Assembly: GCA_017577485.1 (NCBI GenBank)
Contig: PKRI01000003.1
Span: 1-64,000 of the forward strand
Direction of reading: 5' to 3'
Source: Bacillota bacterium
Lineage (GTDB): Bacteria > Bacillota > Sulfobacillia > Thermaerobacterales > RSA17
DNA: 64,000 nt
Of this stretch, positions 43,807-52,869 are shown one piece after another; within the stretch, counting starts at the first letter, position 1, and each line of letters opens with the position of its first letter. The position numbers were made by a program, and so were the translations under genes. The notes under the pieces were generated by a model. The model made no database searches. It was not told the origin of the DNA and was given only the letters and a program-made list of their open reading frames with translations.

Positions 43807-45243
43807 TTACAGGGTCTTGGCCTTCTCCACGGCCTCGTCGATGGTGCCCACCATGTAGAAGGCCATCTCAGGCAGGTCGTCGTGCCGGCCCTCCAGGATC
43901 TCCTTGAAGCCCCGCACCGTCTCCTCGCGGGAAACGTACTTGCCGGGCAGGCCGGTGAAGACCTCGGCCACGAAGAACGGCTGCGACAGGAACCGCTCCA
44001 GCTTCCTGGCCCGCTGGACGATGAGCTTGTCTTCCTCGCTCAGTTCGTCCATGCCCAGGATGGCGATGATGTCCTGCAGGTCCTTGTACCGCTGCAGCAC
44101 CTGCTGCACGCCGCGGGCCACCTGGTAGTGCTCCTGCCCGACGATGTTGGGATCCAGGATGCGCGACGTGGACGCCAGCGGGTCCACGGCGGGATAGATA
44201 CCCTTCTCGAAGATGGACCGCTCCAGCCGGATGGTGGAGTCCAGGTGGGCGAAGGTGGTCACCGGCGCCGGGTCGGTGTAGTCGTCGGCGGGGACATACA
44301 CCGCCTGCACGGAGGTGATGGAGCCCTTGCGGGTGGTGGTGATCCGCTCCTGCAGGTTGCCCATCTCGGTGGCCAGCGTGGGCTGGTAACCCACGGCGCT
44401 GGGCATGCGGCCCAGCAGCGCCGACACCTCGGAACCGGCCTGGGTGAAGCGGAAGATGTTGTCGATGAAGAGCAGCAGGTCCTGGCCTTCCTCATCCCGG
44501 AAGTACTCGGCGAAGGCCAGGCCCGCCAGGCCCACCCGCAGGCGGGCGCCGGGAGGCTCGTTCATCTGGCCGTAGACCAGCACCGTCTTGTCGATGACGC
44601 CCGATTCCTTCAACTCGTTGTACAGGTCGTTGCCCTCGCGGGTGCGCTCGCCCACGCCGCAGAAGACCGAGAAGCCGCCGTGCTTGTAGGCGACGTTGTG
44701 GATCAGCTCCTGGATGAGTACCGTCTTGCCCACGCCGGCGCCGCCGAACAGGCCGACCTTACCGCCGCGGGCGAAGGGCGCGATCAGGTCGATGACCTTG
44801 ATGCCGGTCTCCAGGATCTCGGTGGCCGGGCTGACCTCGCTGACGTCGGGCGCCGGCCGGTGGATGGGGTAGTACTTCTCGGCCTGGGGCGGCTCCATGC
44901 CGTCGATGGGCTCACCCAGCACGTTGAACATCCGCCCCAGGGTGCTGCGGCCCACCGGCACCTTGATGGGCCCGCCGGTGTCCACGGCCTCCATGCCCCG
45001 CTGCAGGCCGTCGGTGGACGCCATGGCCACGCAGCGCACCAGGTTGTTGCCCAGGTGCTGGGCCACCTCCACCGTCAGGTTGATGTTGCGGGGATCGCCC
45101 TCGGGCGTGCGGATGACGATGGCGTTGTAAATCTCGGGCAGGTGTCCCGATTCAAACTCGACGTCGACCACCGGCCCGATCACCTGGGCGACGCGGCCGA
45201 CCCGCCTGGTCTCGGTCTCGGCCGCCTTGACCGCCTGGTCCAT
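43807..45243 (-). CDS. atpD: ATP synthase beta subunit
   Basis: The 478-residue catalytic subunit. Walker A GGAGVGKT (167-174), the catalytic glutamate in GERTREGND (E199), Walker B LLLFIDNIF and the DELSEED sequence (ILGMDELSEEDKL) contacted by gamma are all present. It starts ATG with GGAGGG upstream, 12 bases after atpG. Confidence 0.99.
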   Translation of the reverse strand: MDQAVKAAETETRRVGRVAQVIGPVVDVEFESGHLPEIYNAIVIRTPEGDPRNINLTVEVAQHLGNNLVRCVAMASTDGLQRGMEAVDTGGPIKVPVGRSTLGRMFNVLGEPIDGMEPPQAEKYYPIHRPAPDVSEVSPATEILETGIKVIDLIAPFARGGKVGLFGGAGVGKTVLIQELIHNVAYKHGGFSVFCGVGERTREGNDLYNELKESGVIDKTVLVYGQMNEPPGARLRVGLAGLAFAEYFRDEEGQDLLLFIDNIFRFTQAGSEVSALLGRMPSAVGYQPTLATEMGNLQERITTTRKGSITSVQAVYVPADDYTDPAPVTTFAHLDSTIRLERSIFEKGIYPAVDPLASTSRILDPNIVGQEHYQVARGVQQVLQRYKDLQDIIAILGMDELSEEDKLIVQRARKLERFLSQPFFVAEVFTGLPGKYVSREETVRGFKEILEGRHDDLPEMAFYMVGTIDEAVEKAKTL

Positions 45244-45255
45244 CCCTTGTCCCTC

Positions 45256-46161
45256 CTAGCCTTTCAGGGCCTCAGCGCCGCCCACGATCTCGGCGATCTC
45301 GGTGGTGATCGCCGTCTGGCGGGCACGGTTCATCTGCAGGGTCAGCGTTTCGACCAGTTCCTCGGCGTTGTCGGTGGCGTTCTTCATGGCCGTCATGCGG
45401 GCCCCCAGCTCGCTGGCCTTGGCCTCCAGCAGGGCCCGGTACACCACCGTTTCCACGTAGCGCGGCAGCAGCTGGTCCAGGATGGCCGCCGCCGAGGGTT
45501 CAAACAGGTACTCGCGGCGGTAGGGGTCGCCCGCTGCCGGGTCCTCCGCCCGAGCGGCGCCGGCCGCCGGGGTGGCCGCCTCCACGCCGCCCACCGGCAG
45601 CAGCGTCTCCACCACCGGCCGCTGGGACACCGCCGATACGAACTGGCTGTAGACCAGAAGCACGCGGTCCGCCTGCCCCGACTGGAAGGCTTCCTTGCAG
45701 GCGCGGGCGATGTCCCGGGCCTTGGCAAATTCGATGGTCTCGCCCAGGTCCAGTTCGTCCCGCACCATGGCGATGCCGGTGCGCCGGAAGAACTCCCGGC
45801 CGCGCCGGCCCACCGCCATCAGGGTGACGTCCTTGCCCTCCAGTTCCCGCAGGGCGCGCTGGGCCGCGCGGATCAGGTTGGCGTTGTAGGCGCCGGCCAG
45901 GCCGCGGTCGGCGGTGATCAGGACCAGCAGCACCCGCCGCTCCTGCTCGCGGCGCTCCAGCAGCGGGTGGCTGTAGTCCTGGACGGCGCCGGCCACCCGG
46001 TTGATCAGTTCCCGCAGCTTGGCGGCGTAGGGCCGCCCCGCCCTGGCCTGCTCCTCGGCCCGCTTCAGCTTGGCGGCCGCCACCATGTACATGGCGCGGG
46101 TGATCTGCTGGATGTTGTTGACCGCGCGGATGCGCCGCCGGATGTCACGCAGCGTCGCCAT
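45256..46161 (-). CDS. atpG: ATP synthase gamma subunit
   Basis: The 301-residue rotor shaft. The N-terminal helix (LRDIRRRIRAVNNIQQITRA, MYMVAAAKLKRAEEQ) and the C-terminal helix (MTAMKNATDNAEELVETLTL, QMNRARQTAITTEIAEIVGG) are conserved. An Ala/Pro/Gly-rich insertion near residues 190-215 makes it slightly longer than the B. subtilis protein. Confidence 0.98.
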   Translation of the reverse strand: MATLRDIRRRIRAVNNIQQITRAMYMVAAAKLKRAEEQARAGRPYAAKLRELINRVAGAVQDYSHPLLERREQERRVLLVLITADRGLAGAYNANLIRAAQRALRELEGKDVTLMAVGRRGREFFRRTGIAMVRDELDLGETIEFAKARDIARACKEAFQSGQADRVLLVYSQFVSAVSQRPVVETLLPVGGVEAATPAAGAARAEDPAAGDPYRREYLFEPSAAAILDQLLPRYVETVVYRALLEAKASELGARMTAMKNATDNAEELVETLTLQMNRARQTAITTEIAEIVGGAEALKG

Positions 46162-46185
46162 GGCTCATCCCTGCCGTCGGGCGGG

Positions 46186-47730
46186 TCAGGACGCGGCCTG
46201 GGCCGATGCCCCGCTGCCCCCGCCGAAGGTCCGCTTGAACTCGGCGATGGCCGACTTCAGCGCCTCTTCGTTGTCCGCCGTGATCTCCCGGTTGCTGCGG
46301 ATGGATTCCAGGATCTCCGGCCTGGATGTCCGCAGGTAGCGCAGGAACTGGCTCTCGAAGGCCCGCACCTGCTCCACCGGGATGTCGTCCACGTATCCGT
46401 GGATGCCCAGGTAGATGGCGCACACCTGCTCTTCCATGGGCATCGGCTGGCGCTCGTCCTGCTTGAGGATCTCGGTGACCCTCTGGCCCCGGGCCAGCCG
46501 CGCCTGGGTGGCCTTGTCCAGGTCGGAGCCGAACTGGGCAAAGGCCGCCAGCTCGCGGTACTGGGCCAGGTCCAGGCGCAGGCTGCGGGCCACCTGCTTC
46601 ATGGCCTTGGTCTGGGCCGAGGAACCCACGCGGGACACGGACCGGCCCACGTCGATGGCCGGCCGGATGCCCGAGTAGAACAGGTCGGCTTCCAGGAAGA
46701 TCTGGCCGTCGGTGATGGAGATGACGTTGGTGGGGATGTAGGCCGAGATGTCGCCGGCCTGGGTCTCGATGACGGGCAGCGCCGTCAGCGAGCCGCCCCC
46801 CATCAACTCGTCGTGCAGCCGGGCCGCCCGTTCCAGCAGCCGCGAGTGCAGGTAGAACACGTCGCCGGGGTACGCCTCGCGGCCCGGCGGGCGCCGCAGC
46901 AGCAGCGCCAGCTCGCGGTAGGCCCACGCGTGCTTGGTCAGGTCGTCGTAGGCCACCAACACGTCCCGGTGCTCTTCGTACATGAAGTACTCGCCGATGG
47001 CGCAGCCGGCGTAGGGCGCGATGTACAGCAGCGGCGCCGGCTCGCTGGCGGTGGCCGACACCACCACCGTGTAGTCCATGGCGCCGTACTTCTTCAGGGT
47101 CTCCACCACGCCGGCCACCGTGGACGCCTTCTGGCCGATGGCCACGTAGATGCAGATGACGTTCTGGTCCTTCTGGTTGATGATGGTGTCCACGATCAGG
47201 GAGGTCTTGCCCGTCTGCCGGTCGCCGATGATGAGCTCGCGCTGGCCGCGGCCGATGGGGATCATGGAGTCGATGGCCTTCCAGCCCGTCTGCAGCGGCT
47301 CATTCACCGACTGGCGGTAGATGACGCCGGGAGCCGGCGACTCAATGGGCCGGAACCTGGTGGCCTTGATCTCGGGCCCGCCGTCCAGGGGCTGGCCCAG
47401 CGGGTTCACCACCCGGCCCAGCAGTTCGGGGCCCACCGGCACCTGCACGATGCGGCCGGTGCGGCGCACCTCGTCGCCTTCCTTGATGCCGGTGTAGGGA
47501 CCCAGGATGACGACGCCCACCGTGTCCTCGGCCAGGTCCATGGCCATGCCGTAGACGCCGTTGGAGAACTGGACCAGTTCCATGGCCATGACCGACTCCA
47601 GCCCGTAGACCCGGGCGGCGCCGTCGGCGATCTGGATAACCGTACCGACGTCGTCCAGTTGAACGCCGGCCTCGAAGGATTCGATCTGCTGCTTGATCAG
47701 CGCGCTGATCTCCTCCGGGCGGATGCTCAA
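46186..47730 (-). CDS. atpA: ATP synthase alpha subunit
   Basis: The 514-residue regulatory subunit. The non-catalytic P-loop GDRQTGKT is at 169-176, with VVSATASEPAPLLYIAPYAG and the arginine-finger region SVSRVGSSAQTKAMKQV. The start is TTG at 47730, directly adjoining the atpH stop, with GGGGGTG six bases upstream. The family length is normal. Confidence 0.99.
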   Translation of the reverse strand: MSIRPEEISALIKQQIESFEAGVQLDDVGTVIQIADGAARVYGLESVMAMELVQFSNGVYGMAMDLAEDTVGVVILGPYTGIKEGDEVRRTGRIVQVPVGPELLGRVVNPLGQPLDGGPEIKATRFRPIESPAPGVIYRQSVNEPLQTGWKAIDSMIPIGRGQRELIIGDRQTGKTSLIVDTIINQKDQNVICIYVAIGQKASTVAGVVETLKKYGAMDYTVVVSATASEPAPLLYIAPYAGCAIGEYFMYEEHRDVLVAYDDLTKHAWAYRELALLLRRPPGREAYPGDVFYLHSRLLERAARLHDELMGGGSLTALPVIETQAGDISAYIPTNVISITDGQIFLEADLFYSGIRPAIDVGRSVSRVGSSAQTKAMKQVARSLRLDLAQYRELAAFAQFGSDLDKATQARLARGQRVTEILKQDERQPMPMEEQVCAIYLGIHGYVDDIPVEQVRAFESQFLRYLRTSRPEILESIRSNREITADNEEALKSAIAEFKRTFGGGSGASAQAAS

Positions 47731-48291
47731 TCACGACACCCCCATCTGGGTACGTCCGGCTGCCAGTCGCTGACGAAGCGCCCGGAGCCTGCCGCGCAGG
47801 CTGGCGTCGATGCGGCGGTCGCCGACCTGCACCACCAGCCCGCCGATGACGTCGGGGTCCACCTCGGCGTGGACGCGCACGTCCACGCCCAGGGCCCTGG
47901 ACAGCTCCCGCGCCGTCCGCTCCACCAGTTCACCCGGCAGGGGGACGGCGCTGGTGAGCCGGGCGTGTCGGACCCCGCGCGCTTCGTCGTAGATGCGGCC
48001 GAATTCCTCGGCGATCAACGCCAGGTACGGCTCGCGGCGTTTCCTGACGACGAGCCGGAGAAAATTGAGCGCGTATGACGAAACCCGCCCGCCGAAGACG
48101 GCCTCGATCAACTGGCGCTTGCGGGCGGGAGGCACCTGGGGGTGCTCCAGCGTCACCCGCAGGCGCGGGTTCTGTTCCAGCGCCTCGACGATGGCCCGCA
48201 GGTCCTGGTGGATGCGCTCCGCCAGGTCATGCTCCCGGGCCAGCAGGAACAGGCCCCGGGCGTAGCGCCGGGCGATGGTCCGGTTCTTCAC
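47731..48291 (-). CDS. atpH: ATP synthase delta subunit
   Basis: A 186-residue peripheral-stalk protein linking b to the top of F1. It begins ARRYARGLFLLAREHDLAER and has PPARKRQLIEAVFGGRVSSY, then ALNFLRLVVRKRREPYLALI and the conserved DPDVIGGLVVQVGDRRIDAS. The GTG start overlaps the atpF stop as GTGA. Confidence 0.96.
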   Translation of the reverse strand: MKNRTIARRYARGLFLLAREHDLAERIHQDLRAIVEALEQNPRLRVTLEHPQVPPARKRQLIEAVFGGRVSSYALNFLRLVVRKRREPYLALIAEEFGRIYDEARGVRHARLTSAVPLPGELVERTARELSRALGVDVRVHAEVDPDVIGGLVVQVGDRRIDASLRGRLRALRQRLAAGRTQMGVS

Positions 48292-48779
48292 TGGACGCGA
48301 CCCACCTCAGCGATGGCCTCTTCGGCCAGCCGCCGCTGCTCCTCGCCGTCCAGCCGCCGGCGGATGATGCGCTCGGCCGCCAGCAGGGCCAGGTCGGCGG
48401 CCTCCTGGCGCAGGGCGGCGATGGCGTCGTCGCGCTCCCGCTGGATTCGCTCCCGGGCCTGCTGCAGCAGCCGCTCGGCTTCCTCCTGGGCGGCCTGGAG
48501 CCGCTCCTGGCGGAACCGCTCGGCGGTCTGCTCGGCCCGCTCGATGATGGCCTGGGCCTCCCGCTGGGCGGCGGCCAGGCGCTCCTGGTATTCCCTGTTC
48601 AACGCCTCAGCCTGCTCACGAGCCTTGCGGGCTTCCTCGAGGCCCGATTCGATGGTCTGGCGGCGCTCCTCCAGCATCTTCATGACCGGGCGATAAAACA
48701 GGCGCGTAAGCAGAAACAGGAAGATGGCAAAGCTGATGACCGTCCATACGGTCTCCCAGACGTTAAACAGCTCGGCCAT
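48288..48779 (-). CDS. atpF: ATP synthase b subunit
   Basis: A 163-residue peripheral stalk. One N-terminal membrane helix (about 12-30) is followed by a long charged coiled coil (RPVMKMLEERRQTIESGLEE through to the end), typical of subunit b. It follows atpE after a 113-base gap that contains a strong stem-loop. Confidence 0.97.
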   Translation of the reverse strand: MAELFNVWETVWTVISFAIFLFLLTRLFYRPVMKMLEERRQTIESGLEEARKAREQAEALNREYQERLAAAQREAQAIIERAEQTAERFRQERLQAAQEEAERLLQQARERIQRERDDAIAALRQEAADLALLAAERIIRRRLDGEEQRRLAEEAIAEVGRVQ

Positions 48780-48840
48780 GTTGCTTTGCGGCCCCCTTTT
48801 CGCCGGCGCCCAGGCGGGCGCCCGCGAATCCAGGCTCCAC

Positions 48841-48872
48841 CGTGGGCGGCGGCCGCCCGGCCGCCGCCCACG
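48841..48872 (-). other. Intercistronic stem-loop between atpE and atpF
   Basis: A perfect 14-bp stem (CGTGGGCGGCGGCC / GGCCGCCGCCCACG) with a four-base loop, starting 20 bases past the atpE stop. There is no T-run. It is the largest gap inside the operon and sits right after the gene needed in highest copy number. Confidence 0.6.
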
Positions 48873-48892
48873 GCCGCACGATCTTCCGGGAA

Positions 48893-49132
48893 TCAGCCGG
48901 TCACACGACCCGCCAGGATGAAGATCATGGCGAACACGAAGAGCGTCAGCGACTCAATGAAGGCCAGCGACAGGATCAAGGCCGACTGGACGTTGCCGGC
49001 CGCCTCCGGCTGCCGCGCCACGGCGTCGAAAGCTGCGCTGGCCGTGCGCCCCTGCGCCGTGGCACCACCGATGGCGCTCAGCGCCAGGCTGAAGATGCCG
49101 ACGGCTGCAAACAAGCCGATGGACGAAATCAC
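48893..49132 (-). CDS. atpE: ATP synthase c subunit (rotor ring)
   Basis: A 79-residue hairpin of two membrane helices joined by the RQPE loop (AVARQPEAAG). The ion-binding carboxylate is E60 in SLAFIESLTLF. A glutamine (Q27) in the first helix and a serine (S61) beside E60 are the residues that bind Na+ in sodium-driven rings, but the usual Tyr is F65. GTG 49132 has GGGAGGG six bases upstream, the strongest ribosome site in the operon, fitting its high stoichiometry. Alternatively it is a plain proton ring. Confidence 0.97.
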   Translation of the reverse strand: MISSIGLFAAVGIFSLALSAIGGATAQGRTASAAFDAVARQPEAAGNVQSALILSLAFIESLTLFVFAMIFILAGRVTG

Positions 49133-49201
49133 AGCTAACCCTCCCTTCCAGCCTGCCCACGGGCACGTGCCGCAACTGGAGAGCCGGCACCTGCAGGCAA
49201 A

Positions 49202-49933
49202 TCAATGGTGGTGCTCGCTGGCCGCCCCCACGTAAACCGCCGTGAGCGTGGTGAAGATAAGGGCCTGTACGAAACCGGCCACCATCTCAAGGGCGGTGAC
49301 GAAGATGGGCAGCGGCAGCAAAAACGGGATGGCGGCAACGATGCCGATCATCACCGACAGGGCGGTTTCCCCGGCGAAGATATTGGCGAACAAACGCAGC
49401 GACAGGGAGAACGGCCGCACCAGTTCTTCGATGATGCCCAGCGGCAGCATCAGCGGCGTCAGCAGCGGCGGGTCGAAGAGGTGCTTGTAGTATGCGCCGC
49501 GGGTTTCCTTGACGGCGGTGTACTGCACGAACAGGAAGACGAACACCGCCAGGCCCGCCGTGACCCCCCAGTGGCTGGTGGGCGGCACGTACCAGGGCAG
49601 GTGCGGCAGGATCGGGATCAGGCCTGAATAGTTCGAAATCAGGATGAAGAGAAAGAACGTGGCCGGAATGGGCAGGTAGCGCCAGGCCCGTTCCGGGCCC
49701 ATGATCCGGCTGGTCCAGGAATGCAGGCCTTCAATGGCCAGCTCGAGGACGTTCTGCAGGCGGCTGTTGGGCACCATCTCCAGGCGGCGGGTCACCAGCC
49801 AGGCCAGCAGGAGAATGAACGCCATCACCGCCCAGAGGCCGACCACCGCCGATGTGACCGGAGCGGGACCGATGTAAAAGAGGGCGTCGCTGCCGTGCTC
49901 GGAGGCAGCCAGCGCAAATTCGTGCGTCGACAT
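49202..49933 (-). CDS. atpB: ATP synthase a subunit
   Basis: The 243-residue ion-channel subunit with about six membrane segments. The essential arginine is in PFSLSLRLFANIFAGE; LPIPATFFLFILISNYSGLI and ALEMVAGFVQALIFTTLTAV are also typical. It directly adjoins atpI (no gap) and ends 69 bases before atpE. Confidence 0.98.
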   Translation of the reverse strand: MSTHEFALAASEHGSDALFYIGPAPVTSAVVGLWAVMAFILLLAWLVTRRLEMVPNSRLQNVLELAIEGLHSWTSRIMGPERAWRYLPIPATFFLFILISNYSGLIPILPHLPWYVPPTSHWGVTAGLAVFVFLFVQYTAVKETRGAYYKHLFDPPLLTPLMLPLGIIEELVRPFSLSLRLFANIFAGETALSVMIGIVAAIPFLLPLPIFVTALEMVAGFVQALIFTTLTAVYVGAASEHHH

Positions 49934-50233
49934 TCAGCCGCCCCTCCTCCGCCGTTGATTCTGCCAGGGTGACAGGATGTTGACAAGGAGAAGCGCCGCG
50001 GCGGCCACGCCCACCGGCAGCGGCTCCCCCCAGATGCCGTAGGCGGCGGCCAGGCCGGCCAGGCTGACCAGCAGCCGCACCTGGAACGCGCCCTGGACCT
50101 TTCGGATGGCCGCCTGCGCCTGCTTCGCGTCGGCGCCGGCCGCCGCCATCTGGTTCAGGGCGCGGGCGGTGATCACGTGGTTGATGCCGCCGACCAGCAG
50201 GCCCCAGGCGCCGGCCAGCACCACATCCCACAT
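49934..50233 (-). CDS. atpI: ATP synthase subunit I (AtpI)
   Basis: A 99-residue protein with about four hydrophobic segments, of the ATP synthase I family that assists c-ring assembly or Mg2+ uptake. The sequence GLLVGGINHVITARALNQMA precedes the last segments. It adjoins atpB and follows the AtpZ-like gene by 47 bases. Sequence similarity is weak, so the call depends largely on position. Confidence 0.75.
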   Translation of the reverse strand: MWDVVLAGAWGLLVGGINHVITARALNQMAAAGADAKQAQAAIRKVQGAFQVRLLVSLAGLAAAYGIWGEPLPVGVAAAALLLVNILSPWQNQRRRRGG

Positions 50234-50280
50234 GGGCCCCTGCGTCCTTTCGTCGGGGGTGCCGCCTCGCAGCGGCGCCT

Positions 50281-50517
50281 TCAGGGACGGGCGCCCCGCA
50301 GTTCCCGCCAGAGCATTCGGAACGCGGCGGTGATGCCCAGAGCGACGCCCGCCAGCGCCAGCCAGGGGTCGGTGCCCAGGCGCCGGTCGAGCCAGGCGCC
50401 GCCGTAATACCCGATCAGGATGCCGCCTACAAGGTTGAAACCGAAGTTGAGGGCGGCGCTCATCCCTCGGAAGCGGCGGCGCTCGTCGTCCCGGGACTCC
50501 TTCACCGGCGGTCCCAC
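50281..50517 (-). CDS. atpZ: AtpZ-like protein, first gene of the ATP synthase operon
   Basis: A 78-residue protein with two membrane helices: NFGFNLVGGILIGYYGGAWL, then DRRLGTDPWLALAGVALGIT. This is the AtpZ / F0F1-ATPase gene 1 pattern (GxxxGxWLDxxxGTxPW). AtpZ and AtpI have been linked to Mg2+ transport for the synthase. The start is uncertain: GTG at 50517 or 50505; neither has a good ribosome site. Confidence 0.8.
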   Translation of the reverse strand: MGPPVKESRDDERRRFRGMSAALNFGFNLVGGILIGYYGGAWLDRRLGTDPWLALAGVALGITAAFRMLWRELRGARP

Positions 50518-50524
50518 CCGCTAC

Positions 50525-50553
50525 TTTCTAACACACGGGCGGCGGCCGGGCAA
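50525..50553 (-). promoter_or_regulatory. Possible promoter of the ATP synthase operon
   Basis: TTGCCC (4 of 6), 17 bases ending TGT, then TAGAAA (4 of 6), lying in the short gap after wecB. It would start transcription almost at the first GTG. The match is weak and the operon may be read from the wecB side. Confidence 0.3.
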
Positions 50554-50563
50554 GGCGGCGGGC

Positions 50564-51700
50564 TCAACCGTCCCACTCGTCGGGCCTTTCCGTCGACAGG
50601 CCCAGCCAGCAGGCCAGTCCCTGCACCGTGCGGCGGGCTGCCTGGCCGTCGCCGTAGGGGTTGCGGGCGGTGGCCATGGCACGGTATGCCTCGGGGTCAT
50701 CCAGCAGCCGCAGGATGGCCGCCGTCACCGCGTCCGGATCGGTGCCCACCTGCTGCACGGTCCCGGCCGCCACAGCCTCGGGCCGCTCGGTGGCGTTGCG
50801 CAGCAGCAGCACCGGCTTGCCCAGGGCCGGCGCCTCCTCCTGAAGCCCGCCCGAGTCGGTGACCACGAAGGCGCAGCGGGCCATCAGGTTGGCCCACTCG
50901 TCGTAGTCCAGCGGCGGGCTGAACAGGTGGGCGCGGGGATGTCCATCCAGGTACCGGGTGACCACGCCGGCCACCTCGGGATTGCGGTGGACCGAGTACA
51001 CCAGGCACACGTCGTCGCGGGCGTCCAGGACCCGGCGCAGGGCGCGGCAGATGTCGTGCATGGGCCGTCCCCAGTTCTCCCGGCGGTGGGCCTCCACGGC
51101 CAGCACGCGGCGCCCGCCGTCCAGGATGCCGGCCAGGCCCGGGGTCCGGAAGGTGTAGTCCGGCCGCACCGTCATCAGCAGGGCGTCGATGGCGGTGTTG
51201 CCGGTGACGAAGATGCTGCGGCCGTCGATGCGCTCGGCCAGCAGGTTGTCGCGGGCCTGGCGGGTGGGCGCGAAGTGGATGTCGGCGATGGCGTCGGTGA
51301 TGCGGCGGAAGATCTCCTCAGGGAACGGCTCGTACTTGCGGTAGGTGCGCAGCCCGGCCTCCACGTGACCCACGGGTACGCGCGCGTAGAACGCCGCCAG
51401 CGACGCGGCGGCGGTGGTGGCCGTGTCGCCGTGGACCAGGACCACGTCGGGCCGCTCGGCCTCGAGCAGCCGCTCCAGGCCCTCCAGGACCCGCACCGTG
51501 ACGTCGGTCAGGCTCTGCCGGGGCCGCATGATGTCCAGGTCGTGGTGGACCGGAAGGCGGAACAGACGCAGGACCTGGTCCAGCATTTCCCGGTGCTGGG
51601 CCGTCACGGTGACGATGGGCTCCATCCCGGGATGCCGTTCCAGTTCCCGGACCACGGGGGCCATCTTGGTGGCCTCGGGCCGCGTGCCGAAGACCACCAT
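50564..51700 (-). CDS. wecB: UDP-N-acetylglucosamine 2-epimerase (non-hydrolysing)
   Basis: A 378-residue enzyme making UDP-ManNAc for wall polymer linkage units. FGTRPEATKMAPVVREL, VLVHGDTATTAAASLAAFY, VGHVEAGLRTY, HRRENWG and VTDSGGLQEEA are all present. B. subtilis mnaA is in the same place, before the atp operon. The ATG at 51700 is the safe choice, but a CTG at 51715 (giving LSRARVMVVFGTRPEA) would restore the normal family N-terminus. It follows tagO by 14 bases. Confidence 0.96.
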   Translation of the reverse strand: MVVFGTRPEATKMAPVVRELERHPGMEPIVTVTAQHREMLDQVLRLFRLPVHHDLDIMRPRQSLTDVTVRVLEGLERLLEAERPDVVLVHGDTATTAAASLAAFYARVPVGHVEAGLRTYRKYEPFPEEIFRRITDAIADIHFAPTRQARDNLLAERIDGRSIFVTGNTAIDALLMTVRPDYTFRTPGLAGILDGGRRVLAVEAHRRENWGRPMHDICRALRRVLDARDDVCLVYSVHRNPEVAGVVTRYLDGHPRAHLFSPPLDYDEWANLMARCAFVVTDSGGLQEEAPALGKPVLLLRNATERPEAVAAGTVQQVGTDPDAVTAAILRLLDDPEAYRAMATARNPYGDGQAARRTVQGLACWLGLSTERPDEWDG

Positions 51701-51714
51701 GACGCGGGCCCGGC

Positions 51715-52761
51715 TCAGGACTTCACGTTCCTCTCCTGCTGCTGCGGGAACAGGCCGAAGCGCCGGGCGAAGAAGTACGTGGACGCGGCGACCAGCGTGA
51801 AGATCAGGATGGCCCCCACCGTCTCCACCGCCGTCAGGGCCCAGGCGCTGATCCCCAGCCAGCCGCTGATGAGGTACAGCACGATGACCGCGTCGCGGTG
51901 GCTGAGGCCCATGTCCAGCAGCCGGTGGTGCAGGTGCTGGCGGTCGGCCTCGCCGATGGGCCGGCCCGCGGCCACCCGGCGCACGATGGCCAGGAAGGTG
52001 TCGGCGATGGGCAGGCCCAGGGCCAGCACCGGGATGCCCAGGGCCACCACCGTGGTGGTCTTGAGCAGGCCCTCCACCGATACCACCGCCAGGCCGAAGC
52101 CCAGGAACATGGCGCCGGCGTCGCCCATGAAGATCCGGGCGGGGTTGAAGTTGTAGGGCAAGAAGCCCAGGGCGGCTCCCGCCAGCGCCGCCGACAGCAC
52201 GATGCTCAACTCCGGCAGCCCCGTGTGCATGGCCGTCAGCAGCAGGGTGGTGGAGGCGATGGAGGCGATGCCGGCCGCAAGCCCGTCCAGGCCGTCGATC
52301 AGGTTCATCACGTTGACCAGAGCCACGATCCAGGCCATGGTCAGCGGGTAGGACCAGGCGCCCAGGGCCACCACGCCGGGCCCGAAGGGATTGCTGACCC
52401 ACTCGACCCGGACGCCCATGGCCACCGTCAGGGCCGCCACCGCCACCTGGCCCGCCAGTTTCGCCGCGGGCCGCAGCCGGATCTTGTCGTCGACGACGCC
52501 CAGGGCCACGATGGCCGCGCCGCCCAGCAATACGCTGCGGGTGGTGGGGTCGGCCAGGCCGTAGCGCCAGGCCAGCGCCGCCGCGAAAGCCAGGAAGATG
52601 GCCAGGCCGCCCAACTGGGGCACGGGACGCTGGTGGACGCCGCGGGGGCTGGGCATGGCCAGAAACCCGGTCAGGATGGCCAGCCGTCTCACCAGCGGCG
52701 TCGCCGCCAGCGCCACCGCGGCCGCCAGCAGGAACGCCATGAGCGCTGTCGTTCCCGTCAA
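51715..52761 (-). CDS. tagO: Undecaprenyl-phosphate GlcNAc-1-phosphate transferase (TagO/WecA)
   Basis: A 348-residue membrane enzyme with about 10-11 helices that starts wall polymer synthesis on the lipid carrier. Conserved cytoplasmic loops are VDDKIRLRPAAKLAGQ, NVMNLIDGLDGLAAG, NPARIFMGDAGAMFLGF and DRQHLHHRLLDMGLSHR. The TTG at 52761 is chosen because GGGGGAG lies five bases upstream; a GTG five codons earlier is possible. Together with wecB and tagA it gives the undecaprenyl-PP-GlcNAc-ManNAc unit. Confidence 0.95.
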   Translation of the reverse strand: MTGTTALMAFLLAAAVALAATPLVRRLAILTGFLAMPSPRGVHQRPVPQLGGLAIFLAFAAALAWRYGLADPTTRSVLLGGAAIVALGVVDDKIRLRPAAKLAGQVAVAALTVAMGVRVEWVSNPFGPGVVALGAWSYPLTMAWIVALVNVMNLIDGLDGLAAGIASIASTTLLLTAMHTGLPELSIVLSAALAGAALGFLPYNFNPARIFMGDAGAMFLGFGLAVVSVEGLLKTTTVVALGIPVLALGLPIADTFLAIVRRVAAGRPIGEADRQHLHHRLLDMGLSHRDAVIVLYLISGWLGISAWALTAVETVGAILIFTLVAASTYFFARRFGLFPQQQERNVKS

Positions 52762-52869
52762 ACTCGCTCCCCCCACGGGCCACCGGGGCCCATTCCGGAT
52801 ACTACCTTAACGCCGGGGTGGAGACATGCGTACCGGAGGGGTTACCCGTAACGCAATTGTAACCGCCCC

